64,000 bases of DNA, taken from contig CM053148.1 of NCBI GenBank assembly GCA_028571685.1, positions 84,900,001 through 84,964,000 on the forward strand. The letters run 5' to 3'. The stretch comes from Heterohyrax brucei (taxonomy: Eukaryota; Chordata; Mammalia; Hyracoidea; Procaviidae). The number at the start of each line of letters is the position of its first letter. Position 1 is the first letter of the stretch. The position numbers and the translations under genes were made by a program. The notes beneath the pieces are model-generated. The model made no database searches. It was not told where the DNA came from and saw only the letters and a program-made list of their open reading frames with translations. Positions 1 to 11,959 of this stretch are shown here, in pieces.

Positions 1-160
1 AGATAGAAGGTGGAGCGTGCCACCCCAGAGTGTCTGCTGGAGCCAATCACTACAGTGTACAGAGGTGGTTGGTGACCAACTCCCTTCTCAGAACTACACC
101 TCAGCTTCTGTTGAGGAAACACCAGAGAAGCTAAACAAACTAAATGGCCCAAATGCAGCA
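1..160 (+). mobile_element. L1 5'UTR fragment
   Basis: This matches 43340-43500, which lies inside the longer L1 5'UTR at 42415-43835 (shared GCCACCCCAGAG, ACAGAGGTGG/CATAGAGGTGG and AACACCAGAGAA). The window starts inside the element. Confidence 0.6.
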
Positions 161-660
161 AACCATGATCCCAAGCTACCACTAATGACTACCCTGACAG
201 GGAACACGATGTAAAGTCCCTGATGTAGCCCGAGAAAAATAGGCATGTAGAACTAGAACTCTAAAGATCAGACTTGACAGTCCATCTGTCTGCAGGGTCA
301 CCTGAGAACATGGCCTCTGTACTATCTGGTAGCCCAAAGTTGAAGCAAATATGGAAGCTAACTCTTCAAAGATTAGACTGGACTATAAGACACAGAGTAA
401 TTCTAGAAAACAATATGGATCTGAGCTTAAATATACTATACATGAGGCTGTCTGAGCAGCGCTTGTACATAACTGAGATAACAGGTTGCACGGGTACAGG
501 AGCTGTTTGAACAGATATGGGAAGTACTGGGTGGAAAGGAGTAATGTGCTGTCACAGGGTGGGAGAACAGTTATAGTTACATAGCAATGTGTGTACAGGG
601 TTTTATATGGCATATTGATGTGGATTGTAAACTTGGACATGAAGCACAATAAAACATTTG
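160..660 (+). mobile_element. L1-like 3' module with poly(A) signal
   Basis: The sequence contains GATTAGACTGGACTATAAGAC, then TAATGTGCTGTCACAGG, and ends in CACAATAAAACATTTG. Similar modules occur at 4020-4520, 8280-8460 and 30385-30510 (plus) and 10030-10360, 25510-26470 and 29800-30150 (minus). They are probably the 3' UTR/tail of an afrotherian L1 (inference). The small open frames in it are not genes. Confidence 0.5.
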
Positions 661-947
661 TAAAAAGTGTTTGCGATTACTTTCTAATTCATTCTGAGGA
701 ATAAATCAAAGATAAAAGAAATATGCAATTTTTATTTAGACACCCGAACCTATTGGTGTAAGGTGAGTTCTGACTCAGCAATCCTTTAGGATAGGATAGG
801 ATATACATTCTGAAGTGATGGAGTTGTGTCATAATTCAGGATGAGATTGGGGGCCCATCAAATCATCTAAGAAATGACCCTGTCCTGCCATATGTGTCAG
901 ATATTAATATAAAAAAACAGTAATATTTAACCTGTGTACTAAAAAAC

Positions 948-1290
948 CAAAATAAACCTGTTGTTGTCAAACTGATTCTGATGAATAGTGACCCTAGAGG
1001 ATGGAGAAAAACTGTCCTCAATGTCTCTGCAAAGTTATTATGGCTGTTAAAAAAAACCCAAACAACTAAAGGAAACAAGCAAAATAACAACAAAAAAAAA
1101 AAAAAAAAAAAACCAATTGCCATCAAGTTGACAGCTTTGTTGCTCCATGCGGTGGTCAGTGACCAATTTTTTGGAAGCAGATCATCAGTATTTTCTTCCA
1201 AGGTACTTCTGTGTGAATTTGAACCATAGGCCTTTCAGTGAACAGCCAAGCACTTAACCATCTGTGCCATCCAGGGCCTATTACTTCAGC
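948..1290 (-). repeat. tRNA-derived afrotherian SINEs (two pieces with an A-run)
   Basis: At 1110-1285 the plus strand shows the reverse of the SINE body: GCCATCAAGTTGACAGCTTT, GTGTGAATTTGAACC (reverse of the tRNA B-box region) and AACCATCTGTGCCATCCAGG. A second tail fragment is at 948-1040. The 20-A run near 1090-1112 lies between them. Confidence 0.6.
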
Positions 1291-1299
1291 CGTGGTGAC

Positions 1300-2250
1300 T
1301 GATAAAGGTTTTAAGTCATGGTTGTTCTATTCAGGAAGCCCATAATTCTGTCAGTGAGAAAAAGCTTTACTGAATTTCTGCCATATGTAGACTACAACTT
1401 TGTGAACCTAACAAGAGAGGACTGTATTTTTTTTGCAAAAATGTGGTTTTATCATTAAGAAATGTAAGATCCATTCTCAGAGGCAGCAAAAAAAAAAAAA
1501 AAAAAAACCAAAAGCATAAAATCTGGTTAATTCATTTTATGAGGAGTGAATCATAGAATTAGAATTTAGAACATGAAAATCAGTTTAGGCAAATGTGAAC
1601 ACCTTCAAGACATTCCATGCTAACCAAAGTTCATATTGCCTCTCTAATATTTCTTTTTTGGAAACAATTAAAATGACAGTATAATGGAGAAAATGAGAAA
1701 ATGTGCATGATTTTTTGACAGAAGTTTCTTGGCCATTGTGGTGATATCTGTCTCTGTGTACAGATCTAGAATCAAGTTCAGTCTCAGGAAATATTAATTG
1801 TATGTGGCTATTGGCTTTCCAAGTCATCATCAAGTGTAATGATCTTTTTTTTTTTAAGGAACCAAATGGGTCTCCCACCTGGGAAGGGAGAATACCATCA
1901 CTGAACTACTTCTGCATTACTGAAGAGCATTAGGTTCTACAAGTTAGATGGTGACGAGGCATAGAATCATGGGGCTCTGGGTTCTCTTTGTCTTCAGCCA
2001 GGCAGTCAGTTAACATAAGTTAGTCCCACATCTCCTTTTAACGCAGATTCAATGGTACATACGTATGTCGCATTTATTAAGTACACTGTCTCTGCTGTCA
2101 TTTTTGTATCCTTGTTTGAAAGGACCAAGAGAATGGGTTTTATGGCAAAATTTTTGTGTTAACTGCAACACACGAGGCAGTAATGAGAACATAGCACAAA
2201 AGTGCAAATGACTTCTTGAGGAGAAGCTACACAATCAGTCATGGTGGAGA
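1300..2250. other. No gene or classified repeat seen
   Basis: AT-rich non-coding sequence with short A runs (1488-1507) and T runs. Minus-strand open frames here have no recognisable motif. Confidence 0.5.
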
Positions 2251-4019
2251 GGGTTCTATGCAATAGTAGTGCAGTGAATCTCAAAAGCTTTTGAGACTAC
2301 ATGAGCCACTTAGTACTCTCAATGACTCTTCAATAATTTTATTGTAGAAAAACTGTTGCACTGTACAAGTGTTGCCTTAGTATCTTCCACTGTATGCATA
2401 GTAGTAGTGTTTACTAGGCAACAGGAACTGGTATAAATGCTTTTCAGGTCTTTCACAGTTGAATCCTTATACCAAACGTACCTGGTGAAGTTATCATCAT
2501 CCCCATGTGGAAAACTAAGGTAAGGTGAACAAAGTATTCAGCAGGTCAGTGGTGGGGCAGGAATTCAAACAAAAGCAATCTGATTCTAGATTTTGCATGA
2601 TCAGCTACTATGTCAAACAACATCTGGATATAACTGATTTATTTTTTGTCAGACAAACCAAAACTCACATTCAAAACACTATGAACCATTTAAGGCTGTA
2701 GTTTCAGCAACACATACACCTTTCTTGTTAATGCTGCCCTCACATAAATATTTCTGGAATGAATTAATTGAAACTGCCTTCAAACACTACAGTTTATTTT
2801 TTGACTATCCTTCATGCTAGCAAAACTCTCCTTGAAGGAGGATTTGGGATTCAACCAATGCACTTTGTACCCAGTGACACTGACTAAAGTGAGACCTGAA
2901 GTTGACTGACCACATTCTAGGTCAAAAATGAGCCATGACTTGAAAGCAATGAGACATTCCTTCTCTGAAATGGCTTTGAAGGAAGTTCCAAGAAATAGAT
3001 AAAAATTCTTTAGGTCAAAGTCTGCTCTAGTTCCTTGACTTGCAGGCCAAAGTGATCACATAGAGGAAGAGGAGAAAGGCATAGAAGAGAATTTAGATCC
3101 CTGAGTTTTGGCATATGTATTACTTACTTCATAGGGTGGCCTTCATAAAATACTACTAACTGCATGGCTTGCAAAAGAGTATTGTCTTCTAGGTCTGGAG
3201 GCTTCAAGTCCAAATAAAGGTCTCAATCCCATTGATCTCTTCTTATTGTTGACCCAGTCATTCCCTCATTCTTTGTTTTATAGATGACTATCACATGATA
3301 TCTGAGTTTCCCAATATGCATGAATCTACATCCATTTTGGTACCTATTATAAATCAGAGGTAATTATGTTTTAGATCCACCTTATAGTGGCATGCTCTCA
3401 GTAATCCAAAAAGGAAAAACCTGTGTTTCTAAATGATGTCAGCATTTCAACATATCATTTTGAGGAAAACAATTTAAAAGTTAAGAATCTGATTTTTGTT
3501 TCTTGAGCAAATACCACATCATGGATGGTAGTTATATTTCATGGAAAGGTAGCCTGAATTAAACCTTTTGATCATGTTTGTTCATAGGCAATAAGGCCCA
3601 AGTATATTACCAAAAAGTGACCTATCTTCTCTTAAAGTGGTATATTTCTCTATGACAGCTGGTCAAAACATAGCTGATTTTTCCAGTTATTAAAATATTT
3701 GAAGTTGATAATTTGATTCTTTAGCAGTTTCTTAATATTACTTAAAATTAAACACTTATTTCACATGCATTATTTTCCTATATCCTTTGGGTTCCAAATA
3801 TAATCAGTGTAAAACTTCGGTAGTGGAAGGCAAACAATCTTGTTATCATTTATGTTACCGCCTGCTGTATCTAACAGGTAAGAATCCCTAGTTTGGGCAA
3901 ACAATGAATTGGTGGACTACAAACTGAAAGATTGGCAGTTTGATTCAAACTAAAAATGCCTGTAAGACAGGTCTGGCCATCTGCTTTCAAAAGGTCACAG
4001 CACTGAGAACCTTTAGAAC

Positions 4020-4520
4020 CAGAAGAACAAAATAGTGCCCAGCCACCACCAAAGACAGCCATGATGAGGCACACAGTGTTTAATCCATGTGGCAACATGA
4101 GAAAAAGAGGAGTGCAGCTCAAGAACTCTACTAAAAGACCACAATTTATGGTCCAACAGTCTGGGAGGACTCCCAGGATCCTGGGACCTAGACCTGCTGC
4201 TACCCCTGACCGGAAAATACTACTGAGGTCAACTATTTGGACAAAAATGGACTGGACTAGGTGACACAATGTGACTGTACGGTGTGCGCACTCTATGGTT
4301 CTATGCATTTATAGGATGCTGTCCTACTGGTCTCTTTCTAGATGTGAGACAAAAGAGTGGAGAGCAGGGGACAGGAGATTGTTAGGAGAATACAACAAGT
4401 GTAGAATGAAAAGGAGGGGTGTGCTGTCACTGGGCAAGGAGAGCAGAAGGAAGTGTAGATAGGTGGGCATGCAAAATTAATTTGGCTTGTATGTTTTCAC
4501 TTAATCACAATAAAAAAAAA
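4020..4520 (+). mobile_element. L1-like 3' module inserted inside an older SINE
   Basis: It begins near AGAAGAACAAAATAGTGCCC, contains GTGTGCTGTCACTGGGCAAG and ends in TCACAATAAAAAAAAAAAT. Both sides are halves of one plus-strand SINE (3880-4020 and 4525-4590). Uninterrupted copies of that SINE exist in units 2 and 4. The open frames on both strands are from the element. Confidence 0.62.
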
Positions 4521-4589
4521 AATAAAACCCTTAGGAGCAGTTATAGGGTAGCCCATGTGTTGGATTTGACTTAAGGGCAAAACCAAGCA

Positions 4590-4720
4590 CCACACCCTTT
4601 TTGATGAGTTGTTTCTGACTCATAGCGACCCTATAGGCCAGACTAGAATTGCCCTGTATAATTTCCAACAAGTGTATTTTGATTAGCTGCTAGGGCTGTT
4701 AAGTCAGCACGCCCAAAACA
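4590..4720 (-). repeat. tRNA-derived SINE shared with units 2 and 4
   Basis: The plus strand reads the reverse SINE tail and body (TGACTCATAGCGACCCTATA, GCCCTGTATAATTTCCAACA). Equivalent copies are at 41388-41510 and, shortened, at 18765-18825. Confidence 0.6.
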
Positions 4721-5619
4721 AAAACATTGAAAGAATCCTTCAGACTTTTGATTTTACCATTCATATAGGCTTCCTGATTGTTGAAGTTGAAATTTCTCTG
4801 AGTAATATGTGAGTCTGTATTCTGCCCCTCCCTGATAATGAATAGACTTGCGACTATTGAGGAGGTGAAGACACATGATCTCCACGGCTATGACATTTAG
4901 ACTGTGCAGCATCTGCTTTGTTTTCTTTGGACTCTTGCTTTAGGGAAGCAACTGCCGTGTTGTGTTGAAGCCCAAACTAGCTAACATGGAAAAAAAACAC
5001 ATGGAGAAACCTTTGTAGGTCCCAGGTGGCAGGCAGACCAATTGTCAGACACGTAAGTGACAATTAGTGATCACTTAAGGTGATTCCAGCCTCCATTTGT
5101 GAAATCACTGGCCCACCCCTAGTTTTCAAGTTTTCTCTACTGAGGCCCCAGACATCACAGTACAGAGATAATAAGCTCTTCACACTTGAGCCCTCCCAAA
5201 TTCTTGAAGAGAGACTCCATAAGCATAACAAAATTGTTTGTGTTCTAATTCACTGTATCTGGGCAGCTTTGTTTCAAAACAGTCGTCCGCAAAGCACAGT
5301 ATTCTTCTGTTCATTACATTTACCTGTGCTCTATTTGCTTTCTTTAAAACAACAAAAGGATTGTCTCTTGTGACTCTCTAAATACTTTTTGAGATAGATA
5401 TAGTTTAAACAACTGCATACGCTATCAGTACCCCCTTGAGAGGTGTCCCTACTCTACCTGTGTTGAAGATTGAGCCAAACCCAAATGAGCCCAGTACCGA
5501 TCAGAATAACCCCAACGAACCTGTTGGTACATGAATGAGAAATAAATCCTTGCTGTTGTATGCTGCTGCTTTTTGTTGGTTTTCTTGAGAATTGTGGCAA
5601 GTCTTTTAAAAGTTGATGC

Positions 5620-6690
5620 AATGAGTTGTAGATATCCACCTGTTCTGCAAAACGAAACACAAAACAAACTGAAAATTGGGCATGTGTGAATAATATAACT
5701 TAGCCTACTTTTTTGGATAAATTCTAGAGTAGATTTGGTCAATTTCATTAATGAGGATACAAACTGTGACCCTTGTATTAATAATTTTTGTTTCCTTTCT
5801 TTTGTGAAACCAAACTTACAGTTAGCAAATGCTAATCATTCTTTAATATTACTAAGTGACATTAAGATACATAGTGCTCTTTTCCAGACAGAAAGTTAAA
5901 GAGTAAAGTTTAGAAAGAATATTTTCCAATACTTATAGGTAATCTCTAATGCAAAAATTTCTTTTGCTTGATTGTTATTGAAAGGCTTATTATTGAGTGT
6001 TTCTTCAGTTAGTCACTTGAGTTAGTACTCAATATTATCCTAGCTCATCATTTATACCCACATCATGAGAGATCAGAAAAATCCTCCTTTTACGCAGTTG
6101 CCTGCTTAAACCTATAGAACCGAGCTGTCTGTTTTGAACAAACCTATTTGCTACCAAAACATAGGCAATCTTCAGTTGCTCAGTTTACTGGTCAAATAAA
6201 AAAGCTCACAGCAGAGGACTGAAGATTACACGACAACTTTCAAATGCTGTTTCACTTTTCTTTGGAAACGGAATAAAGAGGACAGTCAGAAATCTGCTGA
6301 CTGATTGTTTCCTCATTTCTACACTTCAGCCTTATTGCTTACTCCACAGAATCAAATTAAACCTCTTAAGGAGAAAGAATGGATCCACGAATTAGGAAAC
6401 ATAGGAAATTACTCCCTTTACCTAATTGGCTACCATTTGGGGTGTATTAATCTCATTTTATCAAATAGCTTATATAATAATGGAGAGTGAAAGCATTTCT
6501 AACATGTGCATATCCTCTATGGCATTTTCTATGGGGCTTTGTACCACAGTACATAGCAATACATGCTGGTAAGTCATCTTAGTTGAAGATGGTGGTGCAA
6601 AGTCCTTGTTAGACCACTGAGTTGCAGGCTAACTTCAAGGATTAAGCAAGTTTTATACGACCAAGAAAAACAAAATCAACCTCCTTGAAG
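5620..6690. other. No gene or classified repeat seen
   Basis: AT-rich intergenic sequence. No splice-flanked open frame and no known repeat motif was recognised. Confidence 0.45.
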
Positions 6691-6835
6691 TTGAGGACAT
6701 TCTGATTCATAGTTTCCTATAGGAGAGAGTAGAACTGTCCCATAGAGTTTTGAAAGTGCAGTTGGTGGATTCAAATGGCTGACCTTTTGACTGGCAGCCG
6801 TAGCTCTTACTCACTACGCCATCAGGCTTTCCAAG
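6690..6835 (-). repeat. tRNA-derived afrotherian SINE
   Basis: The plus strand shows AGTAGAACTGTCCCATAGAG, GTGGATTCAAATGGCTGACC and ACTCACTACGCCATCAGG, the reverse of the SINE body and tRNA-like head. Confidence 0.7.
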
Positions 6836-6839
6836 AATA

Positions 6840-7440
6840 ACAACAATTTCCAATATGTAGGAAGACTTGACCCTTCCAGTCCTACAGCTCAGGAGGTAAC
6901 CAACATGAGTTTTCCTCAGAGATGTGCCTATGAAAATGGGTGCCTATGGCAAGTATTGAAATTGTTCCCTTGAAGGGCTGCATTGTAACGTGGCCAGGGA
7001 TAAACTCTATACTGAACCCTGGCCCAGGTTCAAGATGAATAGATGTTGATGTGTGTCAAGTGTCAGCAGTTTGAAAAGTCTTCCCTTCTCTTGTCTGGCT
7101 GCCTCAGTCAAGTGCCTTTCATATGCGTGGCACCTTGAAATGTCATTCCACTCCTCATGACTCCCAGGACATGTACTATGCCTTCTATACATTAGACTTG
7201 CCCCCCCCCATTCTGCATCTATACATGTGATTTCTGACAATCTTACATTCATTTGCTCATGGAAAGGACATTTCTAGTAATCTGAGGACAAATTTAGAAA
7301 CTATTATCTGAATCTGCAATTAGTGCTTTATCTAGAACGTCTTGAGAAAACGGTTGTTTCCAAATACTTTGGGTGGGGGGAGCATAAGGACTGTGGAGTT
7401 GGTAATGTCTGTAGTTAACTACCTAATTTAAATCTTCTAG
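6840..7440. other. No gene seen
   Basis: Non-coding sequence with a C run at about 7201-7209. Nothing was recognised. Confidence 0.45.
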
Positions 7441-7610
7441 GTAACCCTGGTGGCATAGTGATGAAGAGTTTGACTGCTAACCAAAAAACCAGAAGCTGGA
7501 AGCCACTAGGTACTACTTGGAAAGTCTAAGGGGAATTCTACTCAGTCTTCTGGAGGTGCTGTGAGTCACACGCTTTTCCTCAGCAGCAGGTGGTGTTGGG
7601 TAATAAACTA
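7440..7610 (+). repeat. tRNA-derived afrotherian SINE
   Basis: Starts AACCCTGGTGGCATAGTGAT, then GACTGCTAACCAAAAAACCAG and a body ending near GGTGCTGTGAGTCACACGC. It is diverged. Confidence 0.7.
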
Positions 7611-7959
7611 TTTTCTGGAAGAAATATTATCACTATGGAAGTGATATAGACTTCTAATGTCATTGAGGTACCAGTCAGTATTTTAAATGTAATGATTTAC
7701 CAAAGGCTACCCAAACTGCCCTGGTTGTTATAGGGTTTCCCAGAATGGTAGTCCCCAGGAGCAAGGGAAACATTTGGAGGGTTTGGACCACCATAAGTCT
7801 GTCCCAAATATAACTGGTGAGGCATCATTTCTGACTCAGTAGCTTAGATATCTCCACTTAACTTTACAATGTGGTATTACAGTGAGACAGAGACCAACTC
7901 AAAATGCCTACAGGGCCCCCAAAATATTCCCGTGTGATTTATAGCATTAAAATCCAGGT

Positions 7960-8090
7960 CGCCTTAGAGTGATTTCCAATTCATAGTGACCCACAGGACA
8001 GAGTAGAACTGCCCCACAGGGTTCCCAAGAGAGCCTGGTGGATTAAAATCTTTTGTTTAGCAGCTGAAGAACTTTAACATGACACCAATG
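7960..8090 (-). repeat. tRNA-derived afrotherian SINE
   Basis: The plus strand shows TCATAGTGACCCACAGGACA, AGTAGAACTGCCCCACAGGG and GCCTGGTGGATT. Confidence 0.65.
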
Positions 8091-8279
8091 GTGGATATTT
8101 TGAACCTATCTATTTTGAATTTTCAAGTATTTCATTTTCCTTGTATTCAAAATCAATGCCCATGGCAGTCATAATCAAGACATCACATGATTCATTACAT
8201 TAGGCAAGTCTATTCCAAAAGAGCTTTATAAAATATTAAAGAGCAACAAGTCCCTTGTGTACTGGGAGATAAATAGGGC

Positions 8280-8465
8280 GCAGGCCCAAAACTCTATTGA
8301 AAGGAACAGACTTGATTGTCCGACAGGCTGAAGGGTCCCCAGAAAACATGTCCCTAGGGCTTTCTATTATCTAAGAACTCAAACTATTCCAGAAGCCAAC
8401 TTTTTAAACAAAGATTGGACTTGACTGAACGACATAAAATGATACCGATGAAGAATGCACTTCTC
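8280..8465 (+). mobile_element. L1-like 3' module fragment
   Basis: Contains AAGATTGGACTTGACTGAACG then ACATAAAATGATACCGATG, similar to the module at 360-390 (GATTAGACTGGACTATAAGAC). It is truncated before the poly(A) end. Confidence 0.4.
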
Positions 8466-8649
8466 AGCTTAAATAGATGCGTGAGTTTAACTGTGCATTA
8501 GAAACAACAATGCCTTGCACAAAAGCTCCTGGGTTATAGAAAACATCAAAGTTGGGATAAAGACAATCTGAGAGACATTTTTTACAACTGCTTTTAAGAC
8601 AATGCCTCTTTCTGATATAGGCAATGGGAGTCCTAAGTGGACATACTTC

Positions 8650-8845
8650 CTTCACAACTAACAACATCGCCAGTTTCTCTCTTGTGTTTTGTTTCTCTAC
8701 TTCCCCATTAACCTAACTAACATTTTGGTACTGTCACCCAGTCACTCCCTTGCAGCCACCTCTCACCCTATTTTATTTGTCCTTCAAATTTAAGATTGAT
8801 TATCACTTAAGTGTGACAGTATTTACCACTAATGTTTCCACCACC
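8650..8845. repeat. Segment duplicated at 30920-31115
   Basis: Shared landmarks are CAGTTTCTCTCTTGTGTTTTG / CAGTCTCTCTCTTGTCTTTTG, TTTTGGTACTGTCA and TTCAAATTTAAGATTGA. In both places it is followed on the right by minus-strand RTE sequence. It could be a locus duplication or part of the repeat family. Confidence 0.55.
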
Positions 8846-10020
8846 TCCTTTTCTTGTTGTTAGGTGCTCTCCAGTCATTTCCAACTCAGCAATCCCATGA
8901 ACAACAGAATATAACACTGCCCAGTCTTGTACCATGTCCACAATCGTATTTATGCTGAAGCTGACTGTTGCCGCCACTGTGTGGATCCATCTCATTGAGA
9001 GTCTTCCTCTTTTTTTTGCTGATCTTCCAACCCACCAAGCATGATGTCCTTCTCCAGGGACTGATTTTCCCTGATGACATGTCCAAAGTATGTAAGATAC
9101 AGTCTTGCCATCTTTGTTTCCAAGGAACACTCTGGTTGTACTTCTTCCAGAACAGATCTGTTTGTTCTTTTGTTGGTCCATCGTACATTTCGACATTCTT
9201 CTCCAGCACCGCAGTTCAAAGGCATCAAGTCTTCTGTCTCCTTTGTTCATGGTCCAGCTTTCAAATGCATGTGTTGTAACTGCAAATATCATGGCTTGGG
9301 TCAGGCATGTTTTAGTCTTGGAGGTGACATCCCACTTTTGAATACTTTGGAGAAGTCCTTTGCAACAGATTTTCCCAGTGCAACGCATCTTTTGGTTCTT
9401 AACTGCTGCTTCCAATGGCATTGATTGTGGACCCACGTAAAATGAAATTTTTGACAACCTCAAACCTTTTTCCGTTTATGACATTGTTGCTTACTGGTCC
9501 AGTTGTGAAGATTTTTGTTTTCCTGATGTTGAGGTGTAATCCATACTGAAGGCTGTGGTCCTTGATCTTCATCAGTAAATGCCTCAAATCTTTGTTTCCA
9601 GCAAGTAAGGTTGTGTTTTCTGCATAATGCAGGTTGTTAATGAGTCATCCTTCAATACTGATGCCTCGTTCTTCCTTGTATAACCCAGCTTCTCAGATTA
9701 TTTGCTCAGCATACAGATAAAAAAGGTATGGTGAAAGGATAGAACCCTGATGCATGGCTATCCTGACTTTAAAACATGCAGTGTTCCCTTGTTCTGTTCT
9801 CAGGACTGCCTCTTGATCCATATAGATTCTTTCAGAGCACAACTAGGTGTTCTGGAAATCCCATTCTCTGCAACTTTAGCCATAAACCTCCTTCTGATCA
9901 TCTTTAAATTAGGTGATTTATTCTCCTCTGCTGTCCAAATGTTGTTCAACTTCCAGATCCTCTCATTTTCTTTCAAAATGGTTTTCACGTTTCCATTTTC
10001 TGTTACAATTGCTCCTTAAC
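8846..10020 (-). mobile_element. RTE-clade LINE, 3' part of ORF2
   Basis: The minus-strand translation carries RTE/BovB-type C-terminal signatures: LTQAMIFAVTTHAFESWTM, then DAFELRCWRRM, then RLSMRWIHTVAA and AVLYSVVHGIAELEMTG. The upstream part has LHLNIRKTKIFTTG. Frameshifts and stops are present. The element 3' end is at the left (GTTGTTAGGTGC). The several plus-strand open frames here are shadows. Confidence 0.82.
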
Positions 10021-10029
10021 TTGTTAATT

Positions 10030-10360
10030 TTTTTTATTGTGATTAAGTGAAAGTCACAATCCAATTCAATTTGCCATATAAAACCCTGAGCACCCACCTC
10101 TGTGCAATTCTATCTGCTTTCCTTACCCTGTGGTAGTGCATTTATGTCCTCTACTCTTTATTTCCAGTACCCAGTCAATTGACACTCCTCCCCTGCTCTC
10201 CACTGTCTCCTCTCCCCTCTAAAAAGAGACCAGCTGGATAGTCTAACACATTTATTATACCACAAAGCATATACCACCTGCATCACTCTGTGTCACCAAG
10301 TCCAGCCCCTTCTTTGTCTGAAGTGCTGGCTTCAGCACTGGCCTCATCTCTAGCTCCTTA
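10030..10360 (-). mobile_element. L1-like 3' module
   Basis: Begins at the left with T-rich TTTTTTTATTGTGATTAAGTG (reverse of the poly(A) end) and includes CATCACTCTGTGTCACCAAG, shared with 25775-25795 and 30058-30080. Confidence 0.5.
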
Positions 10361-11810
10361 ACTTTTTATTTTTTACCTTTTCCTTCCTTTGTCCTTGTTC
10401 TTTATAGTCAGAAAAAAAAGTTAGGCCTTTAGAAGAACACTTGACAAAGTCATTTAAGCCTTGAAAAATTTTCACTGTGGCATCAGGAAACTGTCTTGAG
10501 TGAACTAGAGGCAAATTTCCAAGCTTCTTGTTTAGAAGATGATTCTGAAAACAATATATGGTGAGGAGTACTGGAACTTCAGACTGGTGGGGAGATAGAG
10601 TCTCAAGTTCCTAGGAATGGCCCAGAATAGGGGAGACTTGCAAAAGTGAGGGTTAAAGAGATTCACTTAAATTGGAACAAGAAGAAAATTTAAAAGACAA
10701 TCAGAAAGTTTATAGCTTTCTAAAGAATCATGTAATACATTTCAATTTGCCAATTTTCCTAAAGAAATTTTGTGATTTTAGATATATCAATGCAAGCTTT
10801 GCCCTCAGTTCCTATCTTCCTCAAGTCTTCTCTTAATGCAAGTTGGTTTAATTCAAAGCATTCTTTGCTCATTGTGAATGAATTACTTCAAACCTATTAT
10901 AATTTTTACTTATTTCATGTTGGTTATAGAGATGAAATAAAAAACAGAGACATAAAGACAAAAGTATGGCCAGAAACATGACTTTCATTCACTAAATTTC
11001 TCTCCAATTTTCTGTACTTATGCATAACGGCTCCAATCTGTGGTGCACCTGTAGTTCTGGGAAATGATTATTTTAAACCATTATGCTCGGAGTTTTATTT
11101 ATTTATTTTTAATGAGTAGTTATCTTCAGCTGTTTTGTTATTAAGCAAAAATATATGTACAACATGTATGTTTATATATCAAGGAGACGGTGTATTGAAA
11201 AACAAATAATGTAGAAACCAGACAATTTGTACAAGGTACTAGTAAAAAGTGACAAATAACATTGATCCTTGTAAATAAATTTTACACTCACATGCTTAAT
11301 AAATGTTTGCCTTTTGGTTTAAACATGCATGCAGATGATCAAATCACTTACCGTCCTAACTCCTAGCATATTTCTGGCTCCTTAAATAGAATGCCCATGG
11401 TTTTATGTAAGAATACACTTCAGTGTGTACTAATGTACAGACTTGAACAAATTATGTTAGATGTTGAAATGATATAATGAAAGCAAAGTCTTATTTTCAC
11501 GACTAAGAGTTTGATCTTTTAAAAATGTTCTTTTCATATTTAGCATGGGGACTATGAAAAATGAAAATGCAATGTGCTTTTCTTTTTTAATAAAATGAAC
11601 AAACATCAACGTTTCAGTTTTTGTTTATACCTTATATACTAACCAGCATTTGTTTCCCGGTTTTCACACTTGACCATTATAATACTCATTGCAATTCTGA
11701 AGAGATCTAGATCTGTGGAATAATGGAATCTGATAATACGCCTGAGCAATTAGCATTGTTTTATTGGAAACATTGTCTACAGCGTCATTAATATATGTGT
11801 CTTATAATTT
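10360..11810. other. No gene or classified repeat seen
   Basis: AT-rich sequence. An open frame at 10772-10981 (69 codons) shows no motif. The stretch 11100-11640 is very AT-rich, with several AATAAA-like hexamers on both strands but no associated coding sequence. Confidence 0.4.
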
Positions 11811-11811
11811 T

Positions 11812-11935
11812 ATGTGCCAGCAAGTCAGTTCCAACTCACAGAGACCCTATCTATGTTCCATAGAATGAAACACTGTCCTGCACCGTGTTCATAATTGTTG
11901 CACATTTTCCTGCCCTCTGTTGATCACCAGATAGA
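11812..11935 (-). mobile_element. RTE LINE 3' tail fragment
   Basis: The plus strand reads CCAGCAAGTCAGTTCCAACTC, then ACACTGTCCTGCACC and CATAATTGTTGC, matching the reverse of the RTE 3' end as at 8858-8945. It is immediately followed by a plus-strand RTE. Confidence 0.55.
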
Positions 11936-11959
11936 ACAAGCTGTTGCCATGTGGTTTAA

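Larger units (their letters stand above)
2250..5620. repeat. Duplicated ADAMTS1-like upstream flank, unit 1
   Basis: Long, diverged similarity to 16790-18830 and 39790-42400, in the same orientation. Landmarks: the stretch around 2330-2440 matches 16855-16960; 5080-5190 matches 41865-41960 (both with GAGATAA..GCTCTTCACA); 5450-5600 matches 42230-42380 (ATGAATGAGAAATAAAT or its close variant). No exon 1 is found to its left, so only the upstream flank of this copy is in the window. An L1-like 3' module interrupts it at about 4020-4520. Confidence 0.7.

Noticed and set aside
3871..4308. 145-codon minus-strand open frame
   Set aside because: It spans a SINE and an L1-like module antisense; no motif.
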